Assembly (NCBI GenBank): GCA_949825025.1
Contig: OX463780.1
Span: forward strand, 22,584,229-22,648,228
DNA: 64,000 bases
Source of the DNA: Siphlonurus alternatus
Lineage: Eukaryota; Arthropoda; Insecta; Ephemeroptera; Siphlonuridae
Direction of reading: 5' to 3'
Below the pieces are notes generated by a model, which made no database searches, was not told the DNA's origin, and worked only from the letters and a program-made list of their open reading frames with translations. The position numbers and the translations under genes were made by a program. The first letter of the stretch is position 1; every line of letters begins with the position of its first letter. Shown piece by piece: positions 51,050 through 63,941 of this stretch.

Positions 51050-52349
51050 GGGTCTAGGATGTTTGGTCGCAGGATGTTTGGTCGCAGGATGTTTGGTCGC
51101 GGAATTTTGGTCGCAAGGACGTTTGGTCGCAAGGATATTTGGTCGCAAGGATGTTTGGTCGCAAGGATGTTTGGTCGCAAGGAAGTTTGGTCGCAAGGAT
51201 GTTTGGTCGCAAGGATGTTTGGTCGCAAGGATGTTTGGTCGCAAGGATGTTTGGTCGCAAGGATTTTTAACTATTAATTATAAGAATTATATGAATTATT
51301 GAAAGGCAGTGTAGGCTACTTTTTTTTTCGTGATAAGTATGGTCAAATAATGCACCAATCATAAAGCCACGAATGGTTATGCTGTATAATAGCACTTAAA
51401 ATTTTAAACTAGTATCGGACAAAATCATATATAGGCTACAAAGAGGCACACAATAATTTAAGTAAATAATCATTTAGTATAGATTTATTCATTATTTTAA
51501 ATGACATAGAAAATCCATCACAAATACTATCTTACAACATGAAAAAAATTATGTACTTTGTACCATCTACTTTGAAACTTATAACGTAATTTAATGAATT
51601 TAATCAATAAAAATGTAAAAAAATTTATGTTATAATATACTATATAATACGATAAGATAAATTATGTATTTTTTTCGAATTAAACAAAAAAACAATTCAC
51701 ATAACATTAATATTATTTTTTATAAACTAAATACCAAATTTCACATAAAAAATAGTTTTTATTTGATAGAGAAAACAGTAATGACCATACTAGAAGGTGA
51801 AATTGTGGGCAATTCCTCGAAGGTAATGAATAATGTCATTATCATCGAAATTACCTACGAGCTCATGCAACCTATGAGCAGATTGAACTGTCTTTTTTTT
51901 TTTTTGGCATTTGATGTATTTTGAAGTAAATAAAATAATTTGATAAAATATTCATTTAACAATAAAGAAATACAAAAATTCAAAAGAATTTATTGTTAAA
52001 TAGTTTAAACAATCTAGAATGCACCCTTATGAGCTTGCACAAAGAAAAAAAGGGCAAAAAAAAATTAATTTAAATTACTTTATTATGCGACCAAACATCC
52101 TTGCGACCAAACATCCTTGCGACCAAACATCCGGCCTTTTACGACCAAACATCCTTGCGACCAAACATCCCTGCGACCAAACGTCCTTGCGACCAAATGT
52201 CCTTGCGACCAAACGTCCTTGCGACCAAACGTCCTTGCGACCAAACGTCCTTGCGACCAAACGTCCTTGCGACCAAACATCCTTGCGACCAAAATACCGC
52301 GACCAAACATCTTGCGACCAAATATCCTGCGACCAAACATCCGGCTCCC
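51050..52349. mobile_element. Foldback (FB/TU-like) element with minisatellite inverted arms and 9 bp target duplication
   Basis: Exactly flanked by GTTCTGGTC (51041-51049 and 52350-52358). Ends GGGTCTAGGATG and, inverted, GGGAGCCGGATG. The left arm (to about 51268) is about 13 copies of GGATGTTTGGTCGCAA; the right arm (from about 52085) is about 16 copies of its complement. Variant units occur in the same order from each end: shortened units first, then a GGAATTTTGG / GGTATTTTGG unit fourth, then GCAA-type units. The 0.8 kb AT-rich middle has no recognisable protein. Drosophila FB elements have the same architecture and 9 bp duplications. Confidence 0.9.
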
Positions 52350-52401
52350 GTTCTGGTCAAATCATAAAAAACAAAACCCGTTGAGAGAGAGAGGGAGAGA
52401 G

Positions 52402-53210
52402 CAGTGGCGTAGCCAGGATTTGCCCAAGGGGGGGTTCCTCAGGATGGAGAACAGCCCACTGGGGGTTTGGGGGGCGTAGCCCCCCAATAGCCTGCCGTAG
52501 GCGCGATTTTTTTTTAAGAACACGCCCCTTTTTTAGGGTAAAATCATGAAAAAATACTATTATATTAGAGAATAAAATATATGGCCTGATGCAATTTTTT
52601 TAACATTTTATATTTTGTTCATCCCATTTTTCAATTTCTTTTCGATACGTGCATAATAAATAAAATTCGAGTAAATCATTTTAATTAAATCAAGTAATTC
52701 ATTTAACCACTTTCATATTATTTTTATAGAATCAGTGTACGTGTCATTTAATTGAATTTGATTTTTAAAATTTATTTAATAATCCGGCCGAGTTCACATC
52801 ATTAAGATATTGATGTAAAAAAAAAAAAAATTGAATTGCTTCTCTGATTTTTGTTAAATTTTGTCTGCACCGCGTGGAGCAATCCAATTAAATGAAAGTG
52901 CAGCACACGTTGAGAGCGTTTTAATTTATACATACAATAGTAGTTATATGCATGCAGTTTGTAAGGGAAATAAAACATTTATTTATAAGTCGCACTTTTT
53001 CCTGCTAAAATTAGAAACTAACTTATAATTTGTTTATTTTAAAGAAAGGACTACTTGATATCCCCTAAATTTCAATTTTCATTTAACTTTTTTTTTTTCA
53101 AATTTCTATAATTTTTCCTTTTTTCTTCTTATATCCAGTCATTACTCGATCTTCATGGGGGGGGGGGGGGTAAACCCCGAACCTCCCCCCCCCCCTTGGC
53201 TACGCCACTG
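52402..53210. mobile_element. 809 bp non-autonomous transposon with CAGTGGCGTAGCCA termini
   Basis: The left end CAGTGGCGTAGCCAGG and the right end complement CAGTGGCGTAGCCAAGG are terminal inverted repeats. Subterminal G/C runs pair (GGGGGG at both sides). It sits in a GAGA microsatellite (GGAGAGAG left, AGAGAGAG right), so the duplication is about 8 bp but ambiguous. No ORF. hAT-like by terminus and duplication size. Confidence 0.75.
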
Positions 53211-53645
53211 AGAGAGAGATTGTCGGCTTTTGGTCAAACAAATTAAATTATCCAAAACTAGTTGTGGTTAAATTCGAAAGAACAATATCCGATGCGAACT
53301 TTATTTTGGTTTTTGGTCACTTTTTCACCTGTTTAACCAAAACTAGGTTTGTTTGGTCATTTCATTAAAGCCATGAGCGACTAAATAATATATATTATTC
53401 CTGCTTTATTCAATAACAACACTTAATTTATTTTACTTTATTTTTTGCCATATAAGCTCTTTGGTATAATATACAAAATCATCTAAATTTAATACATAAT
53501 CATCATAAGAAGCATGATGGGCATGCTGCGTGGGATTAAGGGATGTTTTTTGGGGTTTTTAGAACTCTCCATCTTCAGGAAGAATTATTACGATAAAATT
53601 CTTATTGAGCGTCTCACTCTCTTGTTCATGAAATCGACATTATTA

Positions 53646-53976
53646 AATGGACAACATACATATGAAATTTTTTTATTACAGAAATGAATAGAGGGTACCA
53701 AATTATGCTACTCTGAATTTTTTCAGATTTTTTTTGAAACCCAGAACTATTTTGAAATAATTATTGAAAGTGCGGCCACGCCCCCTGGAGGCGTCAATAG
53801 GCGTCCAGTCTCTATCCGTTTTTATTAAGGATTCAGGGGTGCCAACTGAAATCACAGGACTTTCAATCATTAAAAATAGTTCCGGGTCTCAAAAAATCTG
53901 AAAAAACTCAGAGTAGCACAATTTGGTAACCTCTATTCATTTCTGCAATAAAATTTTTTCATGTATGTTGTCCATT
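53646..53976. mobile_element. Palindromic element related to 48382-48773
   Basis: Left AATGGACAACATACAT is matched inverted at the right end. The arms share GAAATGAATAGAGG, ACCAAATT, TCTGAATTTTTTCAGATTTT and AACTATTTT. Loop carries GCGGCCACGCCCCC. The TCTGAATTTTTTCAGA segment is common to the 48.4 kb palindrome. Confidence 0.8.
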
Positions 53977-56900
53977 CGTGCTTTTGTAGTGCAAGTGAAA
54001 GATCGTCAGCTTGAAATCGGACATTATATGAACTACAACTTTTAGGACACCCCTAATTTTTATGGACCAAAAATTTAAGACTATTATCAGCACCATCCTC
54101 GCACGCTCTCTCTCTCTCTCTCTCTCTGCACCACTAATTTACCAGACTGTCGTGGCCATCTATTTTAACTTATTGTCTGATGTGTGCAAAAATATTATTT
54201 ATACTTTTCTCAAGTATACTACGACGTTGAAATTTGCAAGTAGTGTTTCGTTCGTCCTCGTGAGGGCTAGAGAGCGAGGACATTAAGCACACTTGAGGGG
54301 TTGTTGTCATAACTTTTAACTATTGTTGGCTCTGGCTACATGCTTGGAACTGCGCTGCTGTTACCATGGGCTATCCACTCGCGATGACTGACGTAACTTT
54401 GAGCACCAACAGTAACATCAACGCGACAGATAACCTCAAGTGACCGCTGATGGAAGATATTATTTAGTTGGCAACATTGTCGCGGGGTGTGACGCTTGTG
54501 ATCCCGCAGATCGAGGGGGGTCGTGACGTCAATAGGTCATGGGGTTATATCAATTGTCATCGTATGATCGGAAAGAGTAAAAAATGTTGCCGCGACATAA
54601 TTATATAGTGGGTGAATACCAGCGATAATGAGCGACTCCGAGTATAGACTTGAATTTCTTTGAACAAAACCAAAAAAAAAATTTGAAATATAGTTAAAAT
54701 TAATTGGTGTTATCTAACCCGGATATGAAGACCAGTTAAATGAAATAATTTTTGCGATATTGGTGACACTTCGTTAGCTGCAAAGATTTAACAAAAAAAT
54801 TAAATTCTTAATATAGAAGTACGCCTGGATTTCAAAAAGCCGTAGGATTGTTTATGAATATACAGTATATTAAATACAGTTGAATTATACTACAAATGTT
54901 GTATATTATATTGAAAAATCACGTGTGCATGTTTCTTCTGTGATATTAAGTATAATTTATTGCTTCGTTATTAACGATTAATCTCAGTTATTTCGGAATC
55001 AAAGAAATAACCTTCGTTTGATTTCCTTGCAAACGAATCGAATGAAATAAATTTTAAAAAATCGAAAATGTTCTAAAACTTAATCGCTTATGGTTTGAGC
55101 AAATTCAGTCTTGCAGTTTTCTTACAACAGCTCCATTTCCGGTTTTCGTCAATAAGGCCAATGTTAAACTTCTACCTCAGTTTTTACAAAACTGATAAGA
55201 CAGATTCGCTTCAAAATTTGTATGCCACCTTTTGATGGCGTGTTCTAAGTCCCCTGCAAGTCTTGATGCATTCAGGCGGTACGATTGCGAGATATCAGCC
55301 TACTGAGATTCATCCTTAAGCAAATAAGTATATTGTAAATGAGGATTTCAAAGAAAAAGTGTGTAATAATAAAAAGATATAAATTATGTACATACATACA
55401 ATATATTTATATATTAATTAATCCATGCTGAAGTATGTGTAGTGTGTAAATCAAGTTAAAACAGGGAAATATTTTGGAACATAATTATAAATATGTACCG
55501 TTCTTCGTGATTCGAAAGGGAGGGAATGTCCGGTATTACACTTTTTTTTTTTAAAGTTAATTGCATTCAATTAAATTTTTCCTTAATACAGTTTACAGCA
55601 AAAATTCAACCACATTTATTTGTATGGATGTGGAATTTTCTTGTAAGGGAAAATTGTATCGTGTAATACAGTCTTTACACTAATTCTATAATACGGTAAT
55701 ACCCTATAATATCTATCTGTAGAATTAGAATTAAAAGAATCTTGACTCCTGACATACTTATGCACCTATACAATATATACATGTCATATCTATAACGTAC
55801 GTGAAAACAATGGTGTGTTGTGTGCATGAAACAAATTAAATTAATTATACACTATTCAGTACCGAGATAAGATAAAGCAAAAGAGTACTATGATTATACA
55901 ACATGCACTTTTGATAAAAAAATATTCCATATATATATGTTATATATTTTAATACGCACATTGCATATACTCGTCTGTTATATATATTATTTGTTGCACT
56001 TACAGTTGCAGCAGTTAAATTAAATAACCCATTATAATTTATTATTACATTAATTATAATTAATGCATCAGCATCATGCATATGGAAAATGTGGAGATTA
56101 CAAAATTTTAACCATTTAAACTAGCTACATCGTTTTGTACGAAATAGAGAAAGCTTTATTTTGGAATTGCACCGTTACAATATATTAATTTATTATTACT
56201 CCATTGACGTAAGCATATGTTTAACGAGAACGGTGTGACTTTATTCGCCGACGTAGTAAATATTTACTCTCTTACGTAATAATTGTTTTTCTACCTCTAC
56301 CATAATAATTATTTTAATTCCTCTCTCTCTGCTCTCTAGCACAAGCAAGTGACTTAAATTAGCATATGCTACACACTTTACTTTAGGTCGAACAGTCAGA
56401 GATTCACAGCTACAGCTTGGACGAGGGCTGCAATGTTGGCAGTAGAAGCGCGAGGAAGCAGCAAGCACGTCATGGGAATCACACGAGGGCTATTTCAGGA
56501 AGCAAGTCCCTTGCTCGCTGCTGAAATGTTGTTTTCGTCAAAGACCACGGGGTTTAAGTTTGTCAGCGGGCCAACTGCTCATTTCCTTGGCCTTGCGTAC
56601 TTACTCAGAGGTTTTAACTCAGCACTAAATTAATATAATCAAAACAAAATACGTCGCATATCTGCTTCCTACTTGTGTGCGTATGTGTGTTGCGTGTGAA
56701 TCGAAGAATATAAAACGAAAACTTGAAAAACAAATTGTTGAGAAATTTGAAGGAAAATTAATTTTTAAATGTTGCATAAATTATATTATGATAATATGAT
56801 TTAAAATCTTACTATATTTATGTATTTGATGCAGCAGGAAAATAATAATATAATATTTATATATTATATGATATCTGATATACTGTATATACCAGCCTAA

Positions 56901-58559
56901 TGCTCAAAGAATTATATAATTTCAAAATATTGATGATTTAATTGGTGCATGTTCTTATAATATTTATAATAAATCATAAAACGTTTAAATACTTTAAATA
57001 TATTGTAACATATATAAATTACTATAACCAATACAGAGTGTTTGTATATATTAGTAATTTTAGTAGTAGAAAATATATAGAAAATACAGAGAATCACAAC
57101 TAAGGACTCGATTATGTTATCATTTATGATTTCAGCACGTACACGAGGACCATATTAATAAATAAAATGAAAATCACGCAGATAATAATAAGTATATAGT
57201 CAATATGTCACTGCATGCATGGATTGCCTTAAATTAGCAAAAGAAGCAACACATATTCAATAATATAAAAAATGCATACCATGCATATCATATGTAGTTA
57301 TTATCAAAAGTTAATTATTATTACCTCTATTAATATTTGAGAACGCCGGCCGCCATACATGCACAGACGTAAATGCAGCAATATAAATTGGCATTAAATT
57401 TATGATAATTAATTATTTTATTTCCAAACGATGAAATTTCAACGCTTGGAAATATAATAATAATAAAAAAAACATACATAATATGATTTATATTTATAAT
57501 AATCAATATTTGATCAATATTTATAATTATCAGGAAAAGTGTACAGTACAAATATTGTCCTCTATATAACTGCAATGTTCTCTTAACTGTTACTATTAAG
57601 ATCACAAATATAATTTACTACGAGTATAAATGCGTCTTCGAAAAAAAATTCTGGCAATTAAGGTATTTTGATAATTCAAGTAACAATTCAATTTAATTGT
57701 ATATGCCGTGAAGAAAATTTGTGAAACACCATCAATTAATGTGGTGTCGGTGGTGTCAAGATATCACGGCGGAAGGAAAAATAATAATGCAAAATATTTA
57801 ACTATAATTAATATTACGAAAAGCATGCTTTTTTACTTTTATAAGCTTTAGCATGCAGTTTTATAAAACTGGAAAAACTTTAAAAACTGAAGCTAAAATC
57901 ATTTTTTTTTTTTACAGTCCAATTAAACTTTTTTTCCATTTTTGACTAATATATACACGAAAATTCATGATTCGTTAACAACTGGAGACATATTATTGAA
58001 GTCAATTCAATGTAGCATTAATATACACTGTATATAGTTACATATTTTTATTTGCAAAACTAGTAAAACCAAGATCCCTTTACTTCATATTTAATCGATA
58101 GAACTTCGGACCCTAATTAAATTACAATTTAAAAAATATCTATTATAATAAGTATAATTAATATATAAATTAATTAAGTTTCACAAGGTTTCTTTACTGC
58201 CTCGAGAATCGAGAATCAATATCTGTTGTCTGTTGTGATACTTAATTGTGATCGATACTTTATGAAATTGTCATTATCGTCAATCGGAATATAATGAAAT
58301 GTAAATATATATTATATCTAGCTAGCTTTAATTAATAGTGCGACAAAAAGACCCTCTGACCTGCGTCAGCGTGATCGACCGCGCGCTGCATGACCGCACT
58401 TTTTCTTATCAACAAGATATTCTACATACTCTAAGAGACCCCCAGCAGCGTAAGATAGCAGCTTCAACTCTGAACTATCTTTCCTTAAAAACAAGAGTTT
58501 CCTATACTACCGAAACATACGATTAATTTAATTGTTTTTCATAATTTCACTCATACACA
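53977..58559. other. Gene-free spacer
   Basis: AT-rich with short chance ORFs. A CT run lies near 54105-54127, and TGTCGCGG is inverted at 54478-54485 and 54589-54596 (possible small MITE). Nothing else supportable. Confidence 0.45.
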
Positions 58560-59470
58560 GAGCCCGTGGCCAAATTTGAAATTACGCCACACATATGACG
58601 TCATATTCGAGATCACCCGAGAAGTCAGACACTATTCTGATTGGTTTATGTTATAATTGTGAGCCAATCAGAAGCTTGCCAGCTGTAGTCGGGCCCCTCT
58701 GACATTTTTTTGCTGCTCGGCTGGCTGCGCTGTTGCGAAGTTTTGCTTTCGACCGCAATAAGCAGCAAGAAGGAGTGCCTGCATTCCCCTCCTTTTGCCC
58801 TCACTGCTTGGCGTTCGTGCTGTTCTGCTACTTCTGCTCCCTTGCTGTGCTCGAACATTCGTCTAATCAGTGATGTGAAATTCGCGCGCAGATTGGTCCG
58901 CGAATATGCGCATGCGAATATGCGCGAATATGCGCGCAAATGCGCGCATATGCGCGAAAGATACTTTCAAGATGGCGGCCGCGCGCAATAAAATCACGAG
59001 AGCACCTCGGTAGCCTAAAAGGCCGATTGCTTTAATTCCATGATTAATTAACTCTAATTTAATCCAAACACTAATTAGGCAAGGGATTATACCAAGAAAA
59101 ATAAGAAAATACTCTCTGTAGCATTTACTGTAGCTTTAACCAGTCTAAAATTGCTATTTTTGTGGCGGGAAAGTCAAATTTCAATATTCGCGAATATGCG
59201 CGCATATGCGGCCGCAGATTGCCCGCGAATATGCGCGAATATGCGAATATGCGCGCATATTCGCCGCGAATATGCGAGGACTAACATCACTGCGTCTAAT
59301 TATTTTTCTTCGGCCAAATCTGCCACACAAGCGCGCGGCGAGCTTGCGTCTAGTCTGTCGCCCTTTTCGACCGACAGCTTCGGCTTCGTCTGCTTGTTCA
59401 GTTCTTTGAACGTGACCGTGGGAGAAGGACGTAATTTTGTGAGTTCTGTTTTCATAGAACTGCGGTGCAA
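58560..59470 (+). promoter_or_regulatory. GC-rich island upstream of SLC25A38, possible promoter/leader
   Basis: GC-rich, CpG-containing sequence stands out from the AT-rich spacer. An inverted CCAAT pair (TTCTGATTGG 58635-58644, CCAATCAGAA 58664-58673) resembles NF-Y sites. It is split by the hAT MITE at 58868-59292. It lies 0.5-1.4 kb before the SLC25A38 start codon. Promoter function is inferred; short ORFs on both strands look like chance. Confidence 0.3.
58868..59292. mobile_element. 425 bp hAT-type MITE with perfect 8 bp target duplication
   Basis: CGTCTAAT flanks both ends (58860-58867 and 59293-59300). Termini CAGTGATGT and ACATCACTG are inverted. Subterminal blocks on both sides are dense in GCGAATATGCGCG / CGCGCATATGC repeats, inverted and direct. 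A YY1-like CAAGATGGCGGC is at about 58968. No transposase. Confidence 0.9.
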
Positions 59471-60015
59471 GTGATCATTATACAAGATAGCAGCAAGCTT
59501 CTGATGAACAGGCCTGAAACATAATGTTTTATAATCGTTGCAAGTGAATAGTGTTCCATTTGTAGCTGCCTTCATCAATATTAACATTTTATCAAGACAG
59601 TTGATTTTATTGTGATCGATAAGAAACATATATTTTACCTATTAGTGTTTTGTAAAGCTTGATACTATATAGGCTTTGAGTGGATCCGATTCTTGTGGTG
59701 GGAAAAAGAGAAAGGCTGCTTTTTCCAAGGATTTTAGAACTGAACTTTTTATGTCATTCAGACACATTGAAATAATCAATAACATGCTTTTCCTCATCAT
59801 ATCAGTTCATCGAGCTCATCCTTATTATTATTCTGATTACTCTGACACAAAACCTCTCTTCTAGACTGCTGATTATTAGGAGGCCAGCTGTCTAAATATA
59901 TTTTTTGCAAAGTACAACTATTTTTTAAGAGTGGGCGTGTTGCTTCATCTTGTTCCTTAAAAATATAGTATTTACTTGAAGACAAGCTTACAGTACTACT
60001 GAATTATATTGGTCT

Positions 60016-60948
60016 ATGAGTGGAGACCAGAGCCTTGTCGTCATGGATGTGATAGCAAGTGTAAGTTGTCTTGTTAACTATTGGCAATATCATAGCCGTG
60101 CTATAACTGCTTTCTTTTTTTTTTACAGAACCCAGTGTTGAAGTCCTTCGTAGCAGGCTCCTTCTCTGGGACCTTCTCGACGATCCTTTTCCAGCCACTG
60201 GATTTGGTGAAAACAAGACTACAGAATCCATTGCCTACCGCTATTGGGTGAGTGTAAAAAATTATAGCATACAGTATGATATGAGGCAATGACAAACAAA
60301 CTTGCCTCAAACTCCATATTCTCTACAAGTTATCAGTGTATTAAGATAATGAACCACCCCTGAAGAGTGGTAAAAAAATAAAAAAGTGTTTACGCATGAT
60401 AAGAATTTGCTATTATAGCTTATAATACTTTGTGTATACCGGTATAGGTTACATCAACCTCACTAATGGTTTGCTACTATGCAATCTTGTGAACTCTAGG
60501 CAAAGTGGCACAGTGCCAACCTGTATAGAGATAAATTATTTTAGTATTGGTACAAAGCTGAAAATTCCATGCATTGTCAATCTGTAAAAAAACAGACCCA
60601 CGATTGGTATTATTTACTGTTGATGATACCTGCAGACAGATTGAAAATAAAAATCCAAGTAAAGCAATATGCACAGGGGCGGATCCAGCGCGCGGCTCTG
60701 GGGGGAGAGGGGGGGGGGGCAGTGCCCTATCCCGCAATGTTAAATTTGGGGAGGGAGGGTGGGGCGATTGGCGGGGGGTGGTAACACCTTCAATGTATTT
60801 TGGGACCTTTTGGGAGGGGCGATTGCCCGCATCACCCCCCCCCCCTCCTGGATCCGCACTTGAATATGCACATTTCTCATATTTTACTGTAAAAGAATAA
60901 AAGAATTACTAATTTTCAGACTGTGTTAACAAAACTCACAGCCTGCAG

Positions 60949-60979
<31 letters not shown>

Positions 60980-63941
60980 TGATGTAATATCTTAAATCCA
61001 TTTCAGTATAAGCAGTTAAAACGGGCATCAAATATACAGTACAATTCTACAGTATACATGTTATACAGTACATAGTGAATTTGGACCAAATTCAAATCAA
61101 TTAATGAAGTTGAAATTATTTAAAATAAAATCTCAGTATGACTCACATTTTCAGCAGCAAAAAAACACTGAATATTATACTGTAGAATAAAATAGAATAT
61201 ACTGTATTTCTTTACTGTATATTGTACACTAGTTGCATAATAATTAATCTAATAGCTTGCTGTATCTGCATCCAAGTTCTTCTGATATTTTAATGGGAGG
61301 AATATGGAGGGATGTAAATAAAAGGGTTGTGTGATAAAACAATACTTATCTGCATGGGCATTAAAATTGAGCAACAAATTCCATTAGCAGTAGATTGCAT
61401 TTCATTATCCTATAAGAATCAAGTGCGTTGAACGCTAAAACTTACAAACTTTTTGTACAAATTTGAAAGCCATTTTTCTGTTTGTATCTCTCATCATTGG
61501 CACAGAGCATTGCCAAGCTTCTAAAAATATTGACAGTAATTATAGACTAATTAGTGATATCTACTTCTACATTGTGTTTAGCTGTGACTTTTATTTGTTT
61601 GATCTTTTTTTAGTTTTTTTTCCTGCAGTTTTTGAAAATAAACAGTTGATGTATCAATTTGTTCAATACCTTGTCTGTGATATGTGTGCTCAAGCTACAA
61701 CATGTCTGTGTATATGTTGCAGTGCTAGCCAGTCATCTGGTATGCTGACTATCATGGGGCACATCTTGGAGAAAGAACATATATTTGGCCTTTGGAAAGG
61801 CATGACCCCCGTAAGTATCTCTATTTGCATCATGTATATAGTCACAGTCAAGTTCCATACATTTATTAAGTAAACAGTGTTGCTAACACTGTCCCAGTGG
61901 TATTTAAGGATGAGAACTTTGAACAGAAATCTGTAGCGTTGTCAAGAAATGAAAAGAAAATGTTGTATACAGACGTACAGTAATAATGAAAATGTTGTTT
62001 AATAATTATTACATTTGAACATTTTAATCTATGAAACAATGATAACTGGAAAATTCACTTTGCTTCCTGGTAGTAATTGCCATTTAGGGTTATTATTTGT
62101 AGGAACTACATTAAGTAAATTTATTCTCTTCAAACAAGTAAAACAAATTTTCAAGCAATGCATGGTTGTTTATGTATTTTCCAACTCAAATATAAAGAGC
62201 CAATTTAACAAAAACATGATCATCAGTTGCAGTTTTACATTTTGAAATTTGCTATTTTCTTTTTTTTTTTTTTTTGTAGGACAGGAATTGCGTTTTCAAA
62301 ATACACCACTTTGTGTTTACTTGAGTGAGTGCTTACGAGTGATTTTAAATTGTTACAGTCGCTGACGCGCTGTGTGCCCGGCGTGGGGCTGTACTTCTCG
62401 TCGCTGCACTGGCTCAAGGGCCACATAGTGGCGCCAGGCAGCGAGCTCGAGCCACTGCAGGCAGTGGCCCTGGGGGTGGTGGCACGCACCATGAGTGGCG
62501 TGTGCATGATCCCCATCACTGTCATCAAGACACGCTTTGAGGTGAGTTGTAGTTGTTGTTGTAGTTATATAATTTGCTGTACAGTACATCAAGTATTTGA
62601 GAAGAAATTACATACAAATTTACGAATAAATACAAATTCAGAACAGAATAACTGATTGATGGTGAGTTAAATTTTTTTGCTATTACCTCCCAAACTTTAA
62701 AGTCTAAAATACAAGCATTTTCTAAAAGTCGCAAAACCAGTAACACCCTCCCTGATTAACCGTGACGTCACTGCGCAAACGCCCTCCACTTTCTATACCC
62801 TGGTGCGACTTTGGAGTTGAGACTTGTGTTTAGGCGCAAAACGAAAAGCTCTTATTTTCAGCCTGACTGTTCAATGGTATTATACTATTTATTATACTGT
62901 TGTGTATTGTATAAGAGTGGCCACATACAGAAAAGTCAAACATTTAAAAATCAACAACGTGGAGACCCTAAATGATCTGCAAGGATAACATCTGTTATTA
63001 TATATGTCTGCAGAGCGGCGTGTACGAGTACCGTGGCGTTGGAGCGGCGCTGCGTGTCATCTACCAGACGGAGGGTGTACGTGGGCTGTGCTGCGGACTG
63101 GTGCCCACCCTCTTCCGTGACGCTCCCTTCTCAGGACTCTACCTCCTCTTCTACACTCAGTCTAAGCAAGCCTTACCCCAAGGTGAGACTTGAAAATAGT
63201 TTAATCACTTTGTCTACTGTTGTTTCATGATCTGATTATGTGCAATTCCCAGGGACAATTCTTTTCATTTAATAAGAGATTAGTTTTCTATGTTGCTTCA
63301 TGCTAGTAGGGTAAAAATTTCTTACTATATATTATACTGTATATAGATGTTCATATTTTGTTTTGACAGTTTTTTTGTCAATCCTCTCTGAGAAATTGTT
63401 TTTCACCTGTATTTGTTGCTTTGACCAATAATGTTAATATTTTTGGAGAAGGAGGGGGCAGGGGAGGAATCTAATTTTTACTTTTTCCAGGCAACTACAC
63501 AATGCCCAGTTTTAGTAATCCACATTGGAATGCTTTAATTTATGATAAATTTGGATTCTGCAGGCAGCATTAAATTTGCAACAGTATCTATATATTTTTT
63601 TAATTTGAATCTCAGCAATAATCTTATAACATTTTTTATTTTTTCACATTACAGAATGGCTGAACTCGCCAATGTCTGCTCCCATGCACTTCTCGTGTGG
63701 TGTATTTGCTGGTCTGATGGCATCTGCAGTGACTCAACCAGCTGATGTGATCAAGACCAAGATGCAGCTCTACCCCGAACGCTACTCCAACATCATGGCT
63801 GTGATAACCCACATCCAGCGCAAGCACGGGGCTAAGGGTTACTTCAAGGGCCTTGTTCCACGCATGCTGCGTCGTACGCTCATGGCCGCCATGGCATGGA
63901 CCGTTTACGAGCAGCTGATGCGCGGCATGGGTATCAAATGA
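60016..63941 (+). CDS. SLC25A38: Mitochondrial glycine carrier SLC25A38 (6 coding exons)
   Basis: Exons 60016-60060, 60129-60247, 61723-61810, 62359-62541, 63014-63182 and 63655-63941 join in frame to 296 residues, the usual length. It imports glycine across the inner mitochondrial membrane for the first step of haem synthesis (yeast Hem25, human SLC25A38). Three carrier signatures are present: [12 protein letters not shown] (residue ~40), [13 protein letters not shown] [10 protein letters not shown] (~140) and [12 protein letters not shown] (~225). Family blocks include [29 protein letters not shown]-type [14 protein letters not shown] and the near-invariant [15 protein letters not shown] at the C-terminus. 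Six membrane helices expected. The start ATG (15-residue first exon [15 protein letters not shown]) is the least certain part; the second ATG at 60043 is in frame. The 3' UTR runs off the window. Confidence 0.95.
60674..60862. mobile_element. 189 bp hAT-type MITE in SLC25A38 intron 2
   Basis: AATATGCA occurs on both sides (60666-60673, 60863-60870), a perfect 8 bp duplication. Termini CAGGGGCGGATCCAG and CTGGATCCGCACTTG are inverted repeats of a widespread hAT end type. G-runs and C-runs pair internally. Confidence 0.92.
60955..60975. repeat. Poly-T tract in SLC25A38 intron 2
   Basis: An uninterrupted run of about 25 T residues. No further structure. Confidence 0.9.

Noticed and set aside
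51016..51302. Several overlapping open frames on both strands with repeating VARMFGRKDVWSQ or LATKHPCDQTS peptides
   Set aside because: They are translations of the 16 bp minisatellite arms of the foldback element (same at 52019-52479), not genes.
54478..54596. TGTCGCGG inverted repeat as a 119 bp MITE
   Set aside because: Only 8 bp of inverted ends, arms do not pair further and no target duplication is clear.
59300..59629. 109-residue minus-strand open frame beside the hAT MITE
   Set aside because: Removing the MITE does not join it in frame with the open frame on the other side, and no domain is recognised.
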